DNA of 64,000 bases from Melieria omissa (taxonomy: Eukaryota; Arthropoda; Insecta; Diptera; Ulidiidae): positions 29,305,783 through 29,369,782 of the forward strand of contig OZ020269.1 in the NCBI GenBank assembly GCA_963971225.1, given 5' to 3'. The number at the start of each line of letters is the position of its first letter. The first letter of the stretch is position 1. A program made the translations under genes and the position numbers. Below the pieces are notes generated by a model. It searched no databases. It worked only from the letters and a program-made list of their open reading frames with translations, and was not told where the DNA came from. This document shows, piece by piece, positions 24,851 through 35,153 of the stretch.

Positions 24851-27104
24851 ATTTTCATCTTTCAAAAACTTGTTTTTTTTTGTATATGATAAATTTAGAT
24901 CAGAAACATTCTAACAGTTAGTCAGGCCCATCTTTCCGTACGGTCATTAAGTTGAAAGTTGAGACTTATTTCGTTTAATCTGTGATAAACTTTTCCTTTT
25001 TTCCAGCTGTCTGGTTGCCAAGCGATTTTAATGATCTCTCAGTGAGATTACTGAGTGGCCCGCTAATCAAACATGAGTTCATCAAAAACAGTTTTTATTT
25101 TACTGTCATTTTGTACTATAGGAAGTGTCCGATGGACTTAGGCACTTAAACGTTTCTGCCCACTGTACCTCAGCTATTATCTTCCTCCTTGATATGCTCG
25201 AACTCACCACAACCTGAAGTAGTTCTAGCAAGTTCCATGATCCTGTTGTCATCTATCAGACAGCCCGTGTCAACATGTTTCCTAAAGACTGGATCTCTTT
25301 TAGTCGAAAAGTTGTTCTTGTGAAGCGAAAGATTTTCAGTAGCTTGAGTTTCACCTCATACTTCTTCAGAGTCATTTTGTCAGGCCACATGTGTTTGGGA
25401 TATTCGAGAGCTGAACACTCCTGCATAGACATGTTAAAAATAGTGGAGATATGTACCTCTCTCAAGTCGGTTTATGTACTTATTAAGCGGCATAAAACAA
25501 GTAACGCATCCCACAATGGTTTTGAAATCACTTTAACTCAAACGCAGCAGATAATTCGTTTTTGAGCTTCTAACGAAGCTAGTTTACTGTGAATAATCCT
25601 AACGACTAGATTCTGTAGATGGTTTAAGAAAACTTGGGACTTGGATTATTCCCAAAAGTCATTATAAAATATTTTCAAACTTTTTTTCGACTTTTTTCGA
25701 TTCTTGAACCACAGTTTGTACAAACGAAGTTACTATAAAAACAGTTCTTCAGCTCCAGCCTTCTCTAACAACTCTTTACCTCCAGGACTTCCTGGACCAG
25801 CTAAAACATTAAATTGTTGAACCAAAGAGTGAAATTGTAATTGAAATTTAAAACTCCAAAACATCAAAATGTCTCCACACAAATCCATGTAATATTTGGC
25901 CAACCATTCTGTAAGCGGGATTTCAGTTTGACTGCGCCACAGATCCACTAAATCTGACTACACTTATTTGATTAGCTTTATTCTGGCTGCACACACACCA
26001 CCAAATAAATAGTCGCGAAACTAGGAACAACAGTGGCTGTGTGCCGCTCCAAGGACCCTTACAACAAATTTCTGGAATTTAATCTTACGAAACGCTTGGC
26101 AAACATTTGCCACACGCGCTGCGGCAGGTAGCTGCTCGCATGCGGCAACTGATTTAAGCGAACTGCGAACTTCTTCGCGAGGCGTTGGAGCGGCATCGGT
26201 GGCAACCATAAAGCCAAAATGCGCTGCCGCAAACTTCACGCTGACACTTGCGGCTGAGTTGGGTCCAATCGCGAGTTTTGCTCTTTCGGCTGTTGAGTGC
26301 GAGTGTGAGTGTGTGTGTGTGTGTGTGTGGTTGGGTGGTTAGAAGCAGCACATTCCGTGGGAACTGCTCGTAAAAGGCGCCTCGAACAGTGCGTTGCAGT
26401 GGCTGACTTCAAGATGACTTTGTAATTTAAGCGCTTCTGTATATTTGTACGTATGTGAGAGCGTATGTGAGTCTGTGTGCGTCTGGCGCACAATTTGAGT
26501 CTCGCGCCAAGGTGCGCGCCATTTTAGGTTCCCCGTTGTATGCAAATTCAAGTGAGTGAGCGAGTGAGTGAGTGAGTGTTTGTGCGGTTCGTGTGCATAT
26601 CAGCGCTTTTAATTATGAAACTTTGCGCACACATTGCTGGCGCGTATGTGTATGTGTGTGTGTGAGTGTGTGCGGAAGTGCATAAATAATTTAATTTGAC
26701 GGAAAACGTTCGACTAACATGGCGTAATTGTGGCATAATGAAGCTGCGCATTTATAATGCTGCACCGCACACACTGGCAACGAAGCGAAGTGATGAGGCG
26801 TACGCTTTAAGTATCCGAGCGTAGGTGAAAGCAACACCGATTCGGCGGCATTAAAGTGGCGGAAATAAAATGCCGTTCGCGTTAGTTAGGTTAGGTTTGG
26901 CATTTTGTGGTTTGAGTTGAGTTGAAAAGTTATTCGGCGCAAAGTTGGGGAAAGTTTATTTTGTTAATTTGGGTCATAAGGTTAAGTACGGTTATTTTAA
27001 AATATTTTTAACGGAGCATAGGCAGTGGGTTTATGGTTAGATACAAATTTCAAAGCGAGGTTTCGTTTATCAGTAATAAAAAACAAAAGGAATTAAATAA
27101 TTTA
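24851..27104. other. Non-coding stretch with one unexplained ORF
   Basis: GT and GTGA microsatellites lie near 26309-26329, 26552-26578 and 26646-26671. No confident gene. A 71-codon minus-strand frame at 25948-25733 is listed separately. Another pair of overlapping frames at 25256-25565 shows no known domain. Confidence 0.5.
25733..25948 (-). other. Unexplained minus-strand ORF, possible terminal exon
   Basis: The frame reads MDLWRSQTEIPLTEWLAKYY, continues with an aromatic-rich helix-like part, and ends with AGPGSPGGKELLEKAGAEEL plus two residues and TAG. It is less biased than neighbouring shadow ORFs. Upstream on the minus strand, the same frame opens just after GTGTAG, an acceptor-like AG at about 25963. 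I do not recognise the protein. It may be an exon, a decayed element or chance. Confidence 0.2.
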
Positions 27105-27172
27105 TAAAATTTCAAACCCACTACTCACTGAGTTGTGGTCCAACGCATTAACCACTGAGCTGTGCTGATTAG
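27105..27172 (-). repeat. tRNA-derived sequence (SINE head or tRNA pseudogene)
   Basis: On the minus strand, ACAGCTCAGTGGTTAATGCG (a good A box and D-arm) is followed about 30 nt later by GGGTTTGAAAT, a B-box-like sequence at 27119-27109. An ATGCGTTGGACCACAA region lies between them. The B box lacks the consensus C, so it is probably a pseudogene or tRNA-headed repeat, not an active tRNA gene. Confidence 0.55.
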
Positions 27173-27306
27173 AACCTTCAGTAAAGCACCTCAACAAGGC
27201 ATCAACTCTTTGTTCAATGAGCTGGCAGCGTTTACAAATAATAAAAATAGAAAACACTAAATTGAACTGTGCAAACTTTTTGGTCAATAAACTTAAATGA
27301 CTTTAA

Positions 27307-28067
27307 CTCTTTCGACCACGAATGTTACCTTGTACAGTGGTGTCTGGATATAGTGAACTAATTATTGCAAGGCCTGTTCACTGTATTGAGGTTGTTCACT
27401 ATATCAAGGTTAACATGTTTCTTCAAAAAACTCGTTTTATTTGCTCAAAATACACTTTTTGTTTCTTATTTGAAACTTTGTTCCTATATTTAGAGGCTCG
27501 ATGTCAAAATTTGGGTGTTCACTATATCGAGGTATTCACTATATAGGGGGTTCACTATACCCAGACACGACTGTACTTTGATATTACTTTTTGGTATTTA
27601 AATCATGAAACACTTGCCTAACAAATATGCACACGACATTTGAAGTCGCCACGCCTTTTTGTTAGAGTTCTAAAACTACTTTACTTTTGAACAGTTTAAG
27701 CTTAAAACGAGTTAAATAAATTTTGTATCAATATTTAAAATTAAAAAAATTATTTAATATTTATGGAAAAATACAAAATTATCACTTTTTGATTTTATTT
27801 AAACATTATTAAAGAAATAGGGTTTTGATCAAACGCGCCCAATTCGTAGACTTCAATTAGAACACAAACTTTCCCTGATATCGCTGTAATGTATTGGAAA
27901 TTATTTTGGGGATAACAATAAACTTTTTGTAATTTGCTTTGAATTCACTTTTAAAACTATTACTTTGTTGGTGTCTAATTAAATTAAACCCATAAATCAA
28001 TCGTAGCTTTTTCTATACGATGACAAATAGTTGAAGTTGCTGTCAGGCAACTTTGGGGTCGAAAGGA
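27307..28067. mobile_element. piggyBac-type MITE, copy A (interrupted)
   Basis: TTAA flanks both ends (27303-27306 and 28068-28071). The termini CTCTTTCGACCAC and GGGGTCGAAAGGA are imperfect inverted repeats. Starting with C-C/T-C next to TTAA is typical of piggyBac-like elements. Outside a 239-bp insertion the body is about 520 bp and matches the copy at 58116-58638 along its length. No transposase is encoded. The nested insertion at 27335-27573 shows that this copy predates the pogo-type element. Confidence 0.8.
27335..27573. mobile_element. pogo/Tigger-like MITE (239 bp) nested in the piggyBac-type copy
   Basis: TA dinucleotides flank the element (27333-27334 and 27574-27575). The inverted termini are 24 bp long with two mismatches, starting CAGTGGTGTCTGG and CAGTCGTGTCTGG. 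The CAGT start and TA target are characteristic of pogo/Tigger-type Tc1/mariner elements. The inside repeats GTTCACTATAT motifs. The homologous site in the 58.1-kb copy lacks the insertion. Confidence 0.85.
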
Positions 28068-28071
28068 TTAA

Positions 28072-29160
28072 TGAAGTTCGATTTCATTTCTATATCTAAC
28101 TTCTGTCATTTTAACTAAAATATTTTCATTCGCTCTCTGGTCCTTGAGAAAATCATCAATCAAGAAGATGACAAGAGAAAAGAATTAAATGGATAACACA
28201 TTGTCAGAAAAAAATATTGTTAAAACTTGAAAGAAGCATGGTGCTTTACACTTTCAGGCACACAGATTAGGTTTTAGTTGATGTTAATTTTATCGCAGTT
28301 GGATTAGTGACAAACAGGAAGTGGCTATAGTTCACTTAGTCTAACGATACCCGGTTCCTCGAGTTAGAGGAACTAGAGACTAGAAGAATTAGAGACTAAG
28401 GCTTCTCTAGCTTCCCAAATGGCTGGATGTGTCTGTTGGTAATTTATTTGTGCCTTGGGTATCGGATGAGTTGACAATGGGCGATTATTGCGAGAGAAGC
28501 CTAGAACTGCTACCCCTCAGCAGTAACTTCATCAGCACGACGGTCTCTGTGCTTAACACTAAAAATACCATTGCGACCATTTTTTCATTTTAAACATCTG
28601 TATTTTCTTTAATATTTCTTTTAACTTTTGCTTTGATGACTTTTATTTTTTATCGGACTCTACAATTTGTTCTACAATTAGGGTTCTACAATTACAATTA
28701 TCCAAGTCCGATGTGTTCTTTTCGAGATATCAGCGGATATGATACGAAGTCTTTGTAGGTATGAAAAGCTTGCGGTGCTTCTAGTGTTAAGGTTCACTGC
28801 AATAAAAAAGGATTTTTGTCACGGCTGTGGTTTAGAAGAAGAAGAACTGTGACCGTTCTTCACCTCATGTGTCAATGTTTTCACTAGAATTTTTTTTATG
28901 TTGTTTAAGAAGAAACAGAATACTTTTTTTTAAATCCTGAAGTAATGTTACTGCTTAAAGACTAATAAAAAAAACAATTAAAGTCATAAAAAGTAGGATA
29001 ATCTGCGATTGATTGATATGATTGTGTAAAATGTAGTGATGAAATATTTTTACGGAATTATAGTTTTATAAATTTTTGATAAATTTTTTTAATTAATTGT
29101 ATAATTGTAAAATCAACTAAACCATTTCAAGTTATGTTAATACATTGAAACTATTTTCCT
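28072..29160. other. AT-rich non-coding stretch
   Basis: No supportable gene. A more complex segment at about 28320-28560 contains a small GTTCCTC/GAGGAAC hairpin and may be part of an unidentified repeat. Confidence 0.5.
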
Positions 29161-29975
29161 CATGCAACCATTCAGTGCCAAGTTCACCGACCAACGTAAC
29201 ATAGCAATCTTACAAGCAACAACAAAACACAACTGTCAACTACAGTCATCGAGTACAAATGCAGCAAGACAACAACGAACCCCAACCACAGCCACAACGC
29301 ACAGGATAACAACAACAACGCGGCACAACGTTGCAACACGGCGCGTGCCACTATTACTAACGCAGTAGCCACTGCCACCGCAACCGACGCGGCCAGCGCT
29401 GACGTTGCATCCGATGTGCATTAACGCTGGCAGGATAATGTTTAAAACAGTCGAGTGCGAGTGCAGTCTTAATGTGGCACATATGCTGTCCAACATATGG
29501 TCGAGCGGAGCATTGATGTGCGTTGCTAACAGTTGGTCGGTAAACGTCGCTGTCGCTGCCGTCGCTGGCGCTGTGTGCGCTGCAAACCGTGAAAGACACA
29601 AATTATACGATCGCATTCCGTGATAGCGGCAATTTGGCAACGGCAACGGCGAAGGGGGGAGCAACTGCAGCGCTCAAGTGGCAATTGTGGCACCGAGCAG
29701 TGCGAGCGCACTGCGTAAGTGGATGAGCGAGACACCCCTAAAACGCGCTGCACGCCCTCCGGAGTCACCGATCTTTGCGCTGCTGATATGTTAATGGCGA
29801 TGATCCTTGTACTTGTAGCTTCCCTTTTTGTTCGCATTGTTTTTGTTTGTTTGTGCATTTTGTGTGCCTATTTTGCGGCCTCGTTTCGTTTGCTTGTTGG
29901 TCAGCAGCGCTGCCTCAGAGACGGTTTTCCCTTGCGTGGCCGTCGCGCCAAGGGATGATGAACTCTCGTGCCGTT
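29161..29975 (+). other. Upstream region of cato
   Basis: This G+C-richer DNA precedes the gene. It contains CAA-rich runs (29215-29330) and dense overlapping short ORFs on both strands with no recognisable domains, probably chance. It is the natural place for cato enhancers, but apart from the E-boxes just downstream I cannot point to specific sites. Confidence 0.4.
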
Positions 29976-30053
29976 CACGTGCCAGTTGGTCAACAATTGT
30001 TGTGCTATGCAGTGTTCTAAGATTCGACCGAAAGGCCAAAAGTCGACCAACTG
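29976..30053 (+). promoter_or_regulatory. E-box cluster upstream of cato
   Basis: Four CANNTG sites lie within 78 bp: CACGTG (29976-29981), CAGTTG (29983-29988), CAATTG (29994-29999) and CAACTG (30048-30053). Proneural bHLH dimers bind E-boxes, and cato acts downstream of proneural genes in Drosophila, so regulation by bHLH proteins is plausible. E-boxes are common by chance, and none matches a strict proneural consensus. Confidence 0.35.
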
Positions 30054-30093
30054 TTGGGCGGCTCGTCTTTTCGGGCTATTGACGGCGGCGCAC

Positions 30094-30125
30094 AGTTAGT
30101 GCTGACGCTTTGAGCGGTGAAGATC
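30094..30125 (+). promoter_or_regulatory. Predicted cato core promoter: Inr plus DPE-like element
   Basis: ACAGTT at 30092-30097 fits the fly initiator (TCAKTY) except at the first base, with A+1 at 30094. AGATC at 30121-30125 falls exactly at +28 to +32 and fits the DPE consensus RGWYV. No TATA box was seen 25-35 bp upstream. This start would give a 39-nt leader to the ATG at 30133. Based on sequence match and spacing only. Confidence 0.4.
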
Positions 30126-30132
30126 TGCAAAG

Positions 30133-30903
30133 ATGAATTTGAACGGCGGCACTTTTCGCTTACAACACAAATATCTACCGCAGCTACAACAACAACAACA
30201 ACAACAAGAAACACAACACCAGCAACAACAACAACATGTGCAAGCCGTAAGCAACAGCCGCAATGATTTCCACTACTCATCGGAGGAGGAGAACTCGCAG
30301 TACATGGGAAGCCCCACCTACACGTTGTCCATCATCAGCACCACCGATCACTCGGCGGAGCTCAACTACAGCGGCGACTGTGTAATTCTGGACACTTGGC
30401 CGCTGCAGACGCACTACCAGTCCGGCCCAACAACGAGTCCCGAAGCGGAAAACTTCTATGTCGACTACAACTACGCCGAGGCGGAACAGCGGACCACAAA
30501 TCTCAACGTGGACAGCACAACGTCGCCATTGCAAGTCCCTCAGCCGCCAGTTGGTACACAGCCGAAAGCAGGCAAACGTTGTGCGCGCAAGAAAAGCAGC
30601 AACAAAACGCCTACAACGCCCGAACAGCCGCCCAGTCCCACTGTCCTGAAGCGGCGGCGACAAGCGGCCAATGCGCGCGAACGCAAACGCATGAGCGGCC
30701 TGAACGAGGCGTTCGATCGGCTGCGCGAGGTAGTGCCGGCGCCCACCATCGACCAGAAGCTGTCCAAATTCGAAACGCTGCAGATGGCCCAAACCTACAT
30801 AACGGCACTGTGCGATATGCTGGAAAAGGACGCCGACGCGGCCAGCTACTCGCTCTTCGGCGGCGACAATCATGCAATGAGCGACGGCATTCGGATGCAG
30901 TGA
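30133..30903 (+). CDS. cato: Cato-like proneural bHLH transcription factor (Atonal family)
   Basis: A 256-residue, single-exon protein. Residues 173-232 form an Atonal-family bHLH domain: a basic region with [10 protein letters not shown], helix 1 ([13 protein letters not shown]), a short loop, and helix 2 ([22 protein letters not shown]). The loop words [14 protein letters not shown] match Drosophila Cato as I remember it better than Atonal or Amos, hence the symbol. Such proteins dimerise with Daughterless, bind E-boxes in the nucleus and support sensory neuron development. The N-terminal part is low complexity, with glutamine runs at residues 17-34, an acidic/serine patch (about 49-57) and a basic stretch before the bHLH. 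A short C-terminal tail (SYSLFGG and onward) follows. It is longer than Drosophila Cato (about 190 residues by memory). G+C-rich codon use contrasts with the AT-rich surroundings. No other host gene is recognisable within 25 kb either side. Confidence 0.9.
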   Translation: MNLNGGTFRLQHKYLPQLQQQQQQQETQHQQQQQHVQAVSNSRNDFHYSSEEENSQYMGSPTYTLSIISTTDHSAELNYSGDCVILDTWPLQTHYQSGPTTSPEAENFYVDYNYAEAEQRTTNLNVDSTTSPLQVPQPPVGTQPKAGKRCARKKSSNKTPTTPEQPPSPTVLKRRRQAANARERKRMSGLNEAFDRLREVVPAPTIDQKLSKFETLQMAQTYITALCDMLEKDADAASYSLFGGDNHAMSDGIRMQ

Positions 30904-31144
30904 TACGAACATGACATATAAACTGAATATTTGGATCGGATTTAGCATAAAGTGAATATTTGAAATTTGAAACCATTATGAAAATTGACAGTGTTTAGTC
31001 AAGTTGCCAGTTCAAAGGCTAAGTGTAAAGTTTCGAAAGCCGTCTGCGCCTTAATTGTAGTCAGTACACTTAAGCATAGATCTATTAGACGCCGTATACA
31101 ATGTGTATAATGTTAGTATAACATTTAAGTGATGCTTAAGTTTA

Positions 31145-31150
31145 AATAAA
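31145..31150 (+). terminator. cato polyadenylation signal
   Basis: AATAAA lies about 240 nt after the stop codon and is followed by an A-rich stretch at 31174-31184. It is the first canonical signal downstream of the coding region. Confidence 0.6.
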
Positions 31151-31399
31151 GACTTGTGATTCCCCATCAACCTAAAAAAAAAAATTGTCGATTCCAAATG
31201 TAAAAATTTTTAAGTGAAATATTGATTCCAATCTAATTCCAATTTATGGTTATTCTGACTTTCCATATTCTATTCTATTGTCAGCCAATACTGTTGCACA
31301 AACTTTAAGTTTGCTTATATTTTGGGTTCATCGTAGACAGTTGACAAACTTTGATGAATTACTAAAGTTAGAATGGGACTAATTGTCGTCAATCTCAAT

Positions 31400-31750
31400 C
31401 AGGGTTGGGACCTGGCAAATTCAAAATCGTAGTGACAGATGCAAAACAGCGTAGTGAAACCAAATTTATAGTATAGTAAATTTTTTTGTTTAGACAAATC
31501 CAATTGAATTTACATCCATAAGTTGATTTGATATGGTAGTCCCCGCTCAGAAAACAAACGCGAGTGAAAAAAACGTGTAACAATTTTCGTATTTCGGCAA
31601 CCGGGTTTATAAAATGTGCACATTTTCCCTACATTTTGGCTCGAAAGAAATCGTAGTAGATTGAGTCTCAAGCGGAGTCGCGAAGCAGATTTTAAAATTT
31701 TGTGAAAAGCATAGCAGATTCACTACGATCGTAGCAAAGTCTGATCCCTG
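31400..31750. mobile_element. Probable old hAT-like MITE (351 bp)
   Basis: The termini CAGGGTTGGGAC and GTCTGATCCCTG are imperfect inverted repeats. Both ends carry CGTAGTGA/TCACTACG words as subterminal repeats. The flanking octamers ATCTCAAT and GTTTCGAT agree at only 5 of 8 positions, so the target duplication is doubtful. Confidence 0.45.
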
Positions 31751-31869
31751 GTTTCGATTGACATTAGATGCGAAAGCCAAGGAGGTTCTTAGCCTAAGTT
31801 GGAAAACTCTGCATTCATTATGGGACTTGGAAACGTTAGAAAATAGCTGGAATGGCTCAACATTTTACA

Positions 31870-32400
31870 GGAAGTACCCTATAGATTACGTTTAGAAGAC
31901 AACGAGACGGCGAAAAGCTCTCCCCAAGCGTTTCTGCTTGGCGCATGACTTCTCCAGACCCTCCGTCAGACCCGGAGATGATAGGTCGCCCCCAACTAGG
32001 CCCTTTCACTGATGACATGGTCTTCCTTTTTGCCCTCGACCTTCAATTATAGCGTCGAACACCTTTTCCATCGCAACTTCATCGCAGACATTGCCAAGTA
32101 AGCCACGGTTCATACAGCTCGTGGTTCGTTCGTTTTCGATAGCCAAAGATTTTGCGAAGAGTCTTCGACACTCTCTCCCACTCTCACTCTCTCGAACACT
32201 CTAAGGGCTCTTATAGCCTTTTACGACAGTGTCCATGCATCTGAGCCATAAAGGAGCACGAGAAGAATGAGCGCCCCGAAGAAGGCAAGTTTTTTCGGTC
32301 AAAAGATGCCTCTGGTACTCAGTTGCCTACCGAAGTAATCCTTCGTTTTACCTCCAGGCTGACATGATTGCTGCTGTTGGTCATATAAAAATAACGGTTT
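31870..32400 (-). pseudogene. RTE-type LINE relic (reverse transcriptase C-terminal part)
   Basis: On the minus strand, broken frames read SSNHVSLEVKRRIT, then ALILLVLLYGSDAWTLS, then KTLRKIFGY and finally a tail with KGRPCHQ and LGRAF. The phrases V-S-L-E-(V/I)-K-(R/Q)-R-I-T and L-L-Y-G-x-x-A-W-T are landmarks of the region after the RT palm in RTE-like LINEs of flies. Frameshifts and stops abound. It is related to the copy at 40261-41120 and to the scrap at 24700. Confidence 0.75.
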
Positions 32401-32830
32401 TATGGGATTCTTCGGTCTTGACTATTCCCTATGATCGAGGTTCGACTGTACTACGACGACATTCTGATAGCTTCACACTAACAGGAGGACGAAAAGTGTC
32501 TTTTAAGGTAGTCTACCTAGACTTATTTTTCGGTAGAATGGCAGCAAGTGGTTTTAGTGGGTAGGAATTTGGATTCTACATTGGAGACATGTTTATCTGT
32601 ATCTATAAAGATTTTTCTCTAAAAAAGAAAAACTAATGGGCGAAACAGTTTAAATGCTCAGTATTTCGGTTGTTAATTAATGATGATTAATAATGATGAT
32701 TAATTGCACATCAGTTTTTGCAAGGCTTTGTAAAAACGTTGAAAAGGACGAACCAATGAAATTTGATGATGAGCTTCTGGTGAGAAAAGAGAAAAATAGT
32801 TCAAGTTCAGTTTAATTCTGAAATGGCATT

Positions 32831-32990
32831 TCTTAAAGCGCTGCTCAATGCGTCAAACAGTTTGACAAAAGTGGCTTGAGAAGTGTGCTGCTTGAGGCTT
32901 TTGAAATATTTTTTAAAGCGCTGTTCGATGCGTCAAACTGCTTGACAAAAGTGGTTTGAGAAGTGTGCTGCTCGAGGCTTTTCGAATGTT
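32831..32990. repeat. 80-bp tandem duplication
   Basis: Two adjacent copies (32831-32910 and 32911-32990) share TTAAAGCGCTG, ATGCGTCAAAC, TTGACAAAAGTGG and TTGAGAAGTGTGCTGC in register, with about ten mismatches. The function is unknown. Confidence 0.85.
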
Positions 32991-33790
32991 TATCCAACTG
33001 AAAATTATTAAATTGTCCCTGATGGTGCGGCATGATAGCACACTCACACACACCCACACACACACAAATATATGTGAATTTCAACCATTCGAATCAAATA
33101 TGTCGTTCACACTCAAATGTGAAAACATGCACAAAATAAACTAAATTTTTAGGTGTTGATGTTATTTATGCCGTCGGCATCACTGCCCAATGCAAATATT
33201 TTTGTTTTGCCCAATAGACAAGTGGGACCATCAGAAATATGGCCACAAGAAAGTAAACGAAAATGGCAACAACAAATCAGTCAGTAGCAGCGTAGCGCAC
33301 TTAAGTGTAGGTGCCGGCGCCTCCAGATGTCAATGCTTGCATTTTAAATAAATAAAACGTTTCAAATAAATGCCGCTTGTGCTGTATTTTAAATGTTAAG
33401 TATATGCATGTGTGTGTGCGTGTGTGTGTGCAGTTGGGTTAAGGTCAAGCCGACCAAGGCCCAAACAGCCGCCAAGCCGCCGGCAGATGTGCAATTTCGT
33501 ATTCATATTCGAATGGAACTTTTACCCAACGGCGTTGGTTTTGTTGTTTTCATTGTTGATGACGATGCTGTTGGGTCGTTCCAGGATGTTGTGCGGGAAT
33601 TGGGTTAAGAGTCGAGTTTCTAAAGAAAAATCGCCCAGTGACATTTGCGGCAAATGAAGGCCGCCGAGTTTGTGTGTGTGTGTGTGTGCTGTGCGACTCT
33701 TCATGTTCAAGTTTGTGTTTTCATGTTTTGTTTGAGTTTATCTTGCAGGCGTTGCCTTAGTGCTAATAAATATTTACGGCCGTGTTCATA
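32991..33790. other. Non-coding stretch with CA/GT repeats
   Basis: CA runs lie at about 33042-33066 and GT runs at about 33409-33431 and 33669-33688. No supportable gene. The ORFs here are translations of the microsatellites and flanks. Confidence 0.5.
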
Positions 33791-34346
33791 CAGAAGTCCA
33801 GGGGCGTAGCCAAGGGGGGGGTTTAGGGTGTCAGAACCCCCCCATAGCCTATAATTTGTCAACATTTTCAATCACTATGCATCGTATGTATGTACGTTCC
33901 CACATTAGCAAAAAGGTCTTTTCATCTTTACATATTTAAAAGAATATTAACAAAACCCTTTTTTTTACCGAAACTAATTTGTTTTTTTAATAGTCACGTT
34001 TATAAATATATAATAATTAAAATTTTTTTCATACTTCAGTATTTAGTATCTTCCTCTGGCGATAGTTCTTATTTTGAAAAAAGCCTAACTTTAATGATTT
34101 ATTTTGAGACTATGGAAAATATTAGAAGGTTTCTTTCCAGAGGGTTTATTGAACACATAATGAGGTACGCAAATACAATTTATCGTGAGTTTTAATCAAA
34201 ATGGTAGCGAAAGCGCCTGGGATCACCCAGATACATTTGTATAAAAAATGACAAAATTCAAGTTTAACATGAACGAAATTTCAAAAAATATTTTTTCATG
34301 TTATTGAAAATTACCTTAAAATTTGTTCAAATATTAAACATGAATA

Positions 34347-34629
34347 CAGGTGTCCCTCGTATAACGCGGTGGTTACGTTCCAGGAAAATTCCGCGTTATG
34401 TGATTCGCGTTATAGAGGACTTAACTTTCATATAAATTTTAGGGTGTTAGCTTTTTCAAAAATAAAAAAAGGTACTACATTAAAGATGTATGTACATTCC
34501 AACTCAAAATCATAATTCATACCTTAATTAAAAAATTAAAAAACATAATGAAAAAAAACCGGTTTTTTTTTAAATCGCGTTATATCGAAAACGCGTTGTA
34601 GAAGTACCGCGTTATACGAGGGACACCTG
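34347..34629. mobile_element. pogo/Tigger-like MITE (283 bp) nested in a hAT
   Basis: The terminal inverted repeats are perfect over 24 bp (34347-34370 and 34606-34629), starting CAGGTGTCCCTCG. TA flanks both ends (34345-34346, 34630-34631). CGCGTTAT words recur inside. It has no coding capacity. The perfect arms suggest a younger insertion than the 27.3-kb relative. Confidence 0.92.
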
Positions 34630-34737
34630 TATTAAAAAGATCACCCGGGTAGGTATAAGTAAAGCGAAGGTTAAATCCAATTTCAAGAATTTCAATGAAT
34701 AATATGAATCTTATATGAATTACCGCCCAGTTTTGAT

Positions 34738-34950
34738 CTACGGTGATCGCGGATTCAGTTGGCTAACACTTTGGTCATTATTTATGTTCTGACAATCGTT
34801 TTTAAATCGCTTTTACCATTTATGAACTCCACCACGGTATAAACAAAAATCACCATAAACTTGGTCCATCAATTTAAATGCTTCGGTTAAAGTTTCAACA
34901 TGTTTAAAACAATAGTTAATATCGGATCTTTGTTCGATGCACATTTTTGT
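34738..34950 (-). pseudogene. Mariner-like transposase relic (HTH region)
   Basis: A minus-strand frame reads EQRSDINYCFKH, TLTEAFKLMDQVYGDF, GGVHKW, stop, KRFKND and ends at a stop at 34740-34738. The spacing of I-x-Y-C-F-K, T-E-A-F-K-L-M, V-Y-G-D and V-H-K-W-x-K-R-F-K matches the first HTH of mariner transposases. It is carried inside the hAT element, either by insertion or by capture. Confidence 0.6.
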
Positions 34951-35153
34951 ACGATGACACAAACATACTTCCACTTCAGATGTAATAACTTTGTTTTCAG
35001 TCCTCCAATTTTCATGAAATTTTTACTAAAAATCACGGAAAAAATTTAGTTATTTGGAAACTTTACTTAAAAAACATGTAATACTAAACTGGCAAACAAT
35101 TTTTTTTACAACCCCCCCCATGACCAAGTTCTGGCTACGCCCCTGCAGAAGTC

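Larger units (their letters stand above)
33799..35145. mobile_element. Non-autonomous hAT element (1347 bp) with nested insertion
   Basis: Perfect 14-bp terminal inverted repeats (CAGGGGCGTAGCCA at 33799-33812 and its complement at 35132-35145) are flanked by an exact 8-bp duplication, CAGAAGTC (33791-33798 and 35146-35153). Runs of G near the left end face runs of C near the right end. No hAT transposase is recognisable. The inside contains a pogo-type MITE (34347-34629) and a mariner transposase relic (34738-34950). Removing the MITE gives about 1.06 kb. Confidence 0.92.

Noticed and set aside
30277..30976. Long antisense and out-of-frame ORFs across cato
   Set aside because: They are shadows of the G+C-rich cato coding region; the plus-strand frame carries the bHLH domain.
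32420..32455. Right end of a pogo-type element (GATCGAGGTTCGACTGTA)
   Set aside because: The terminus resembles the family, but no matching left end was found nearby.
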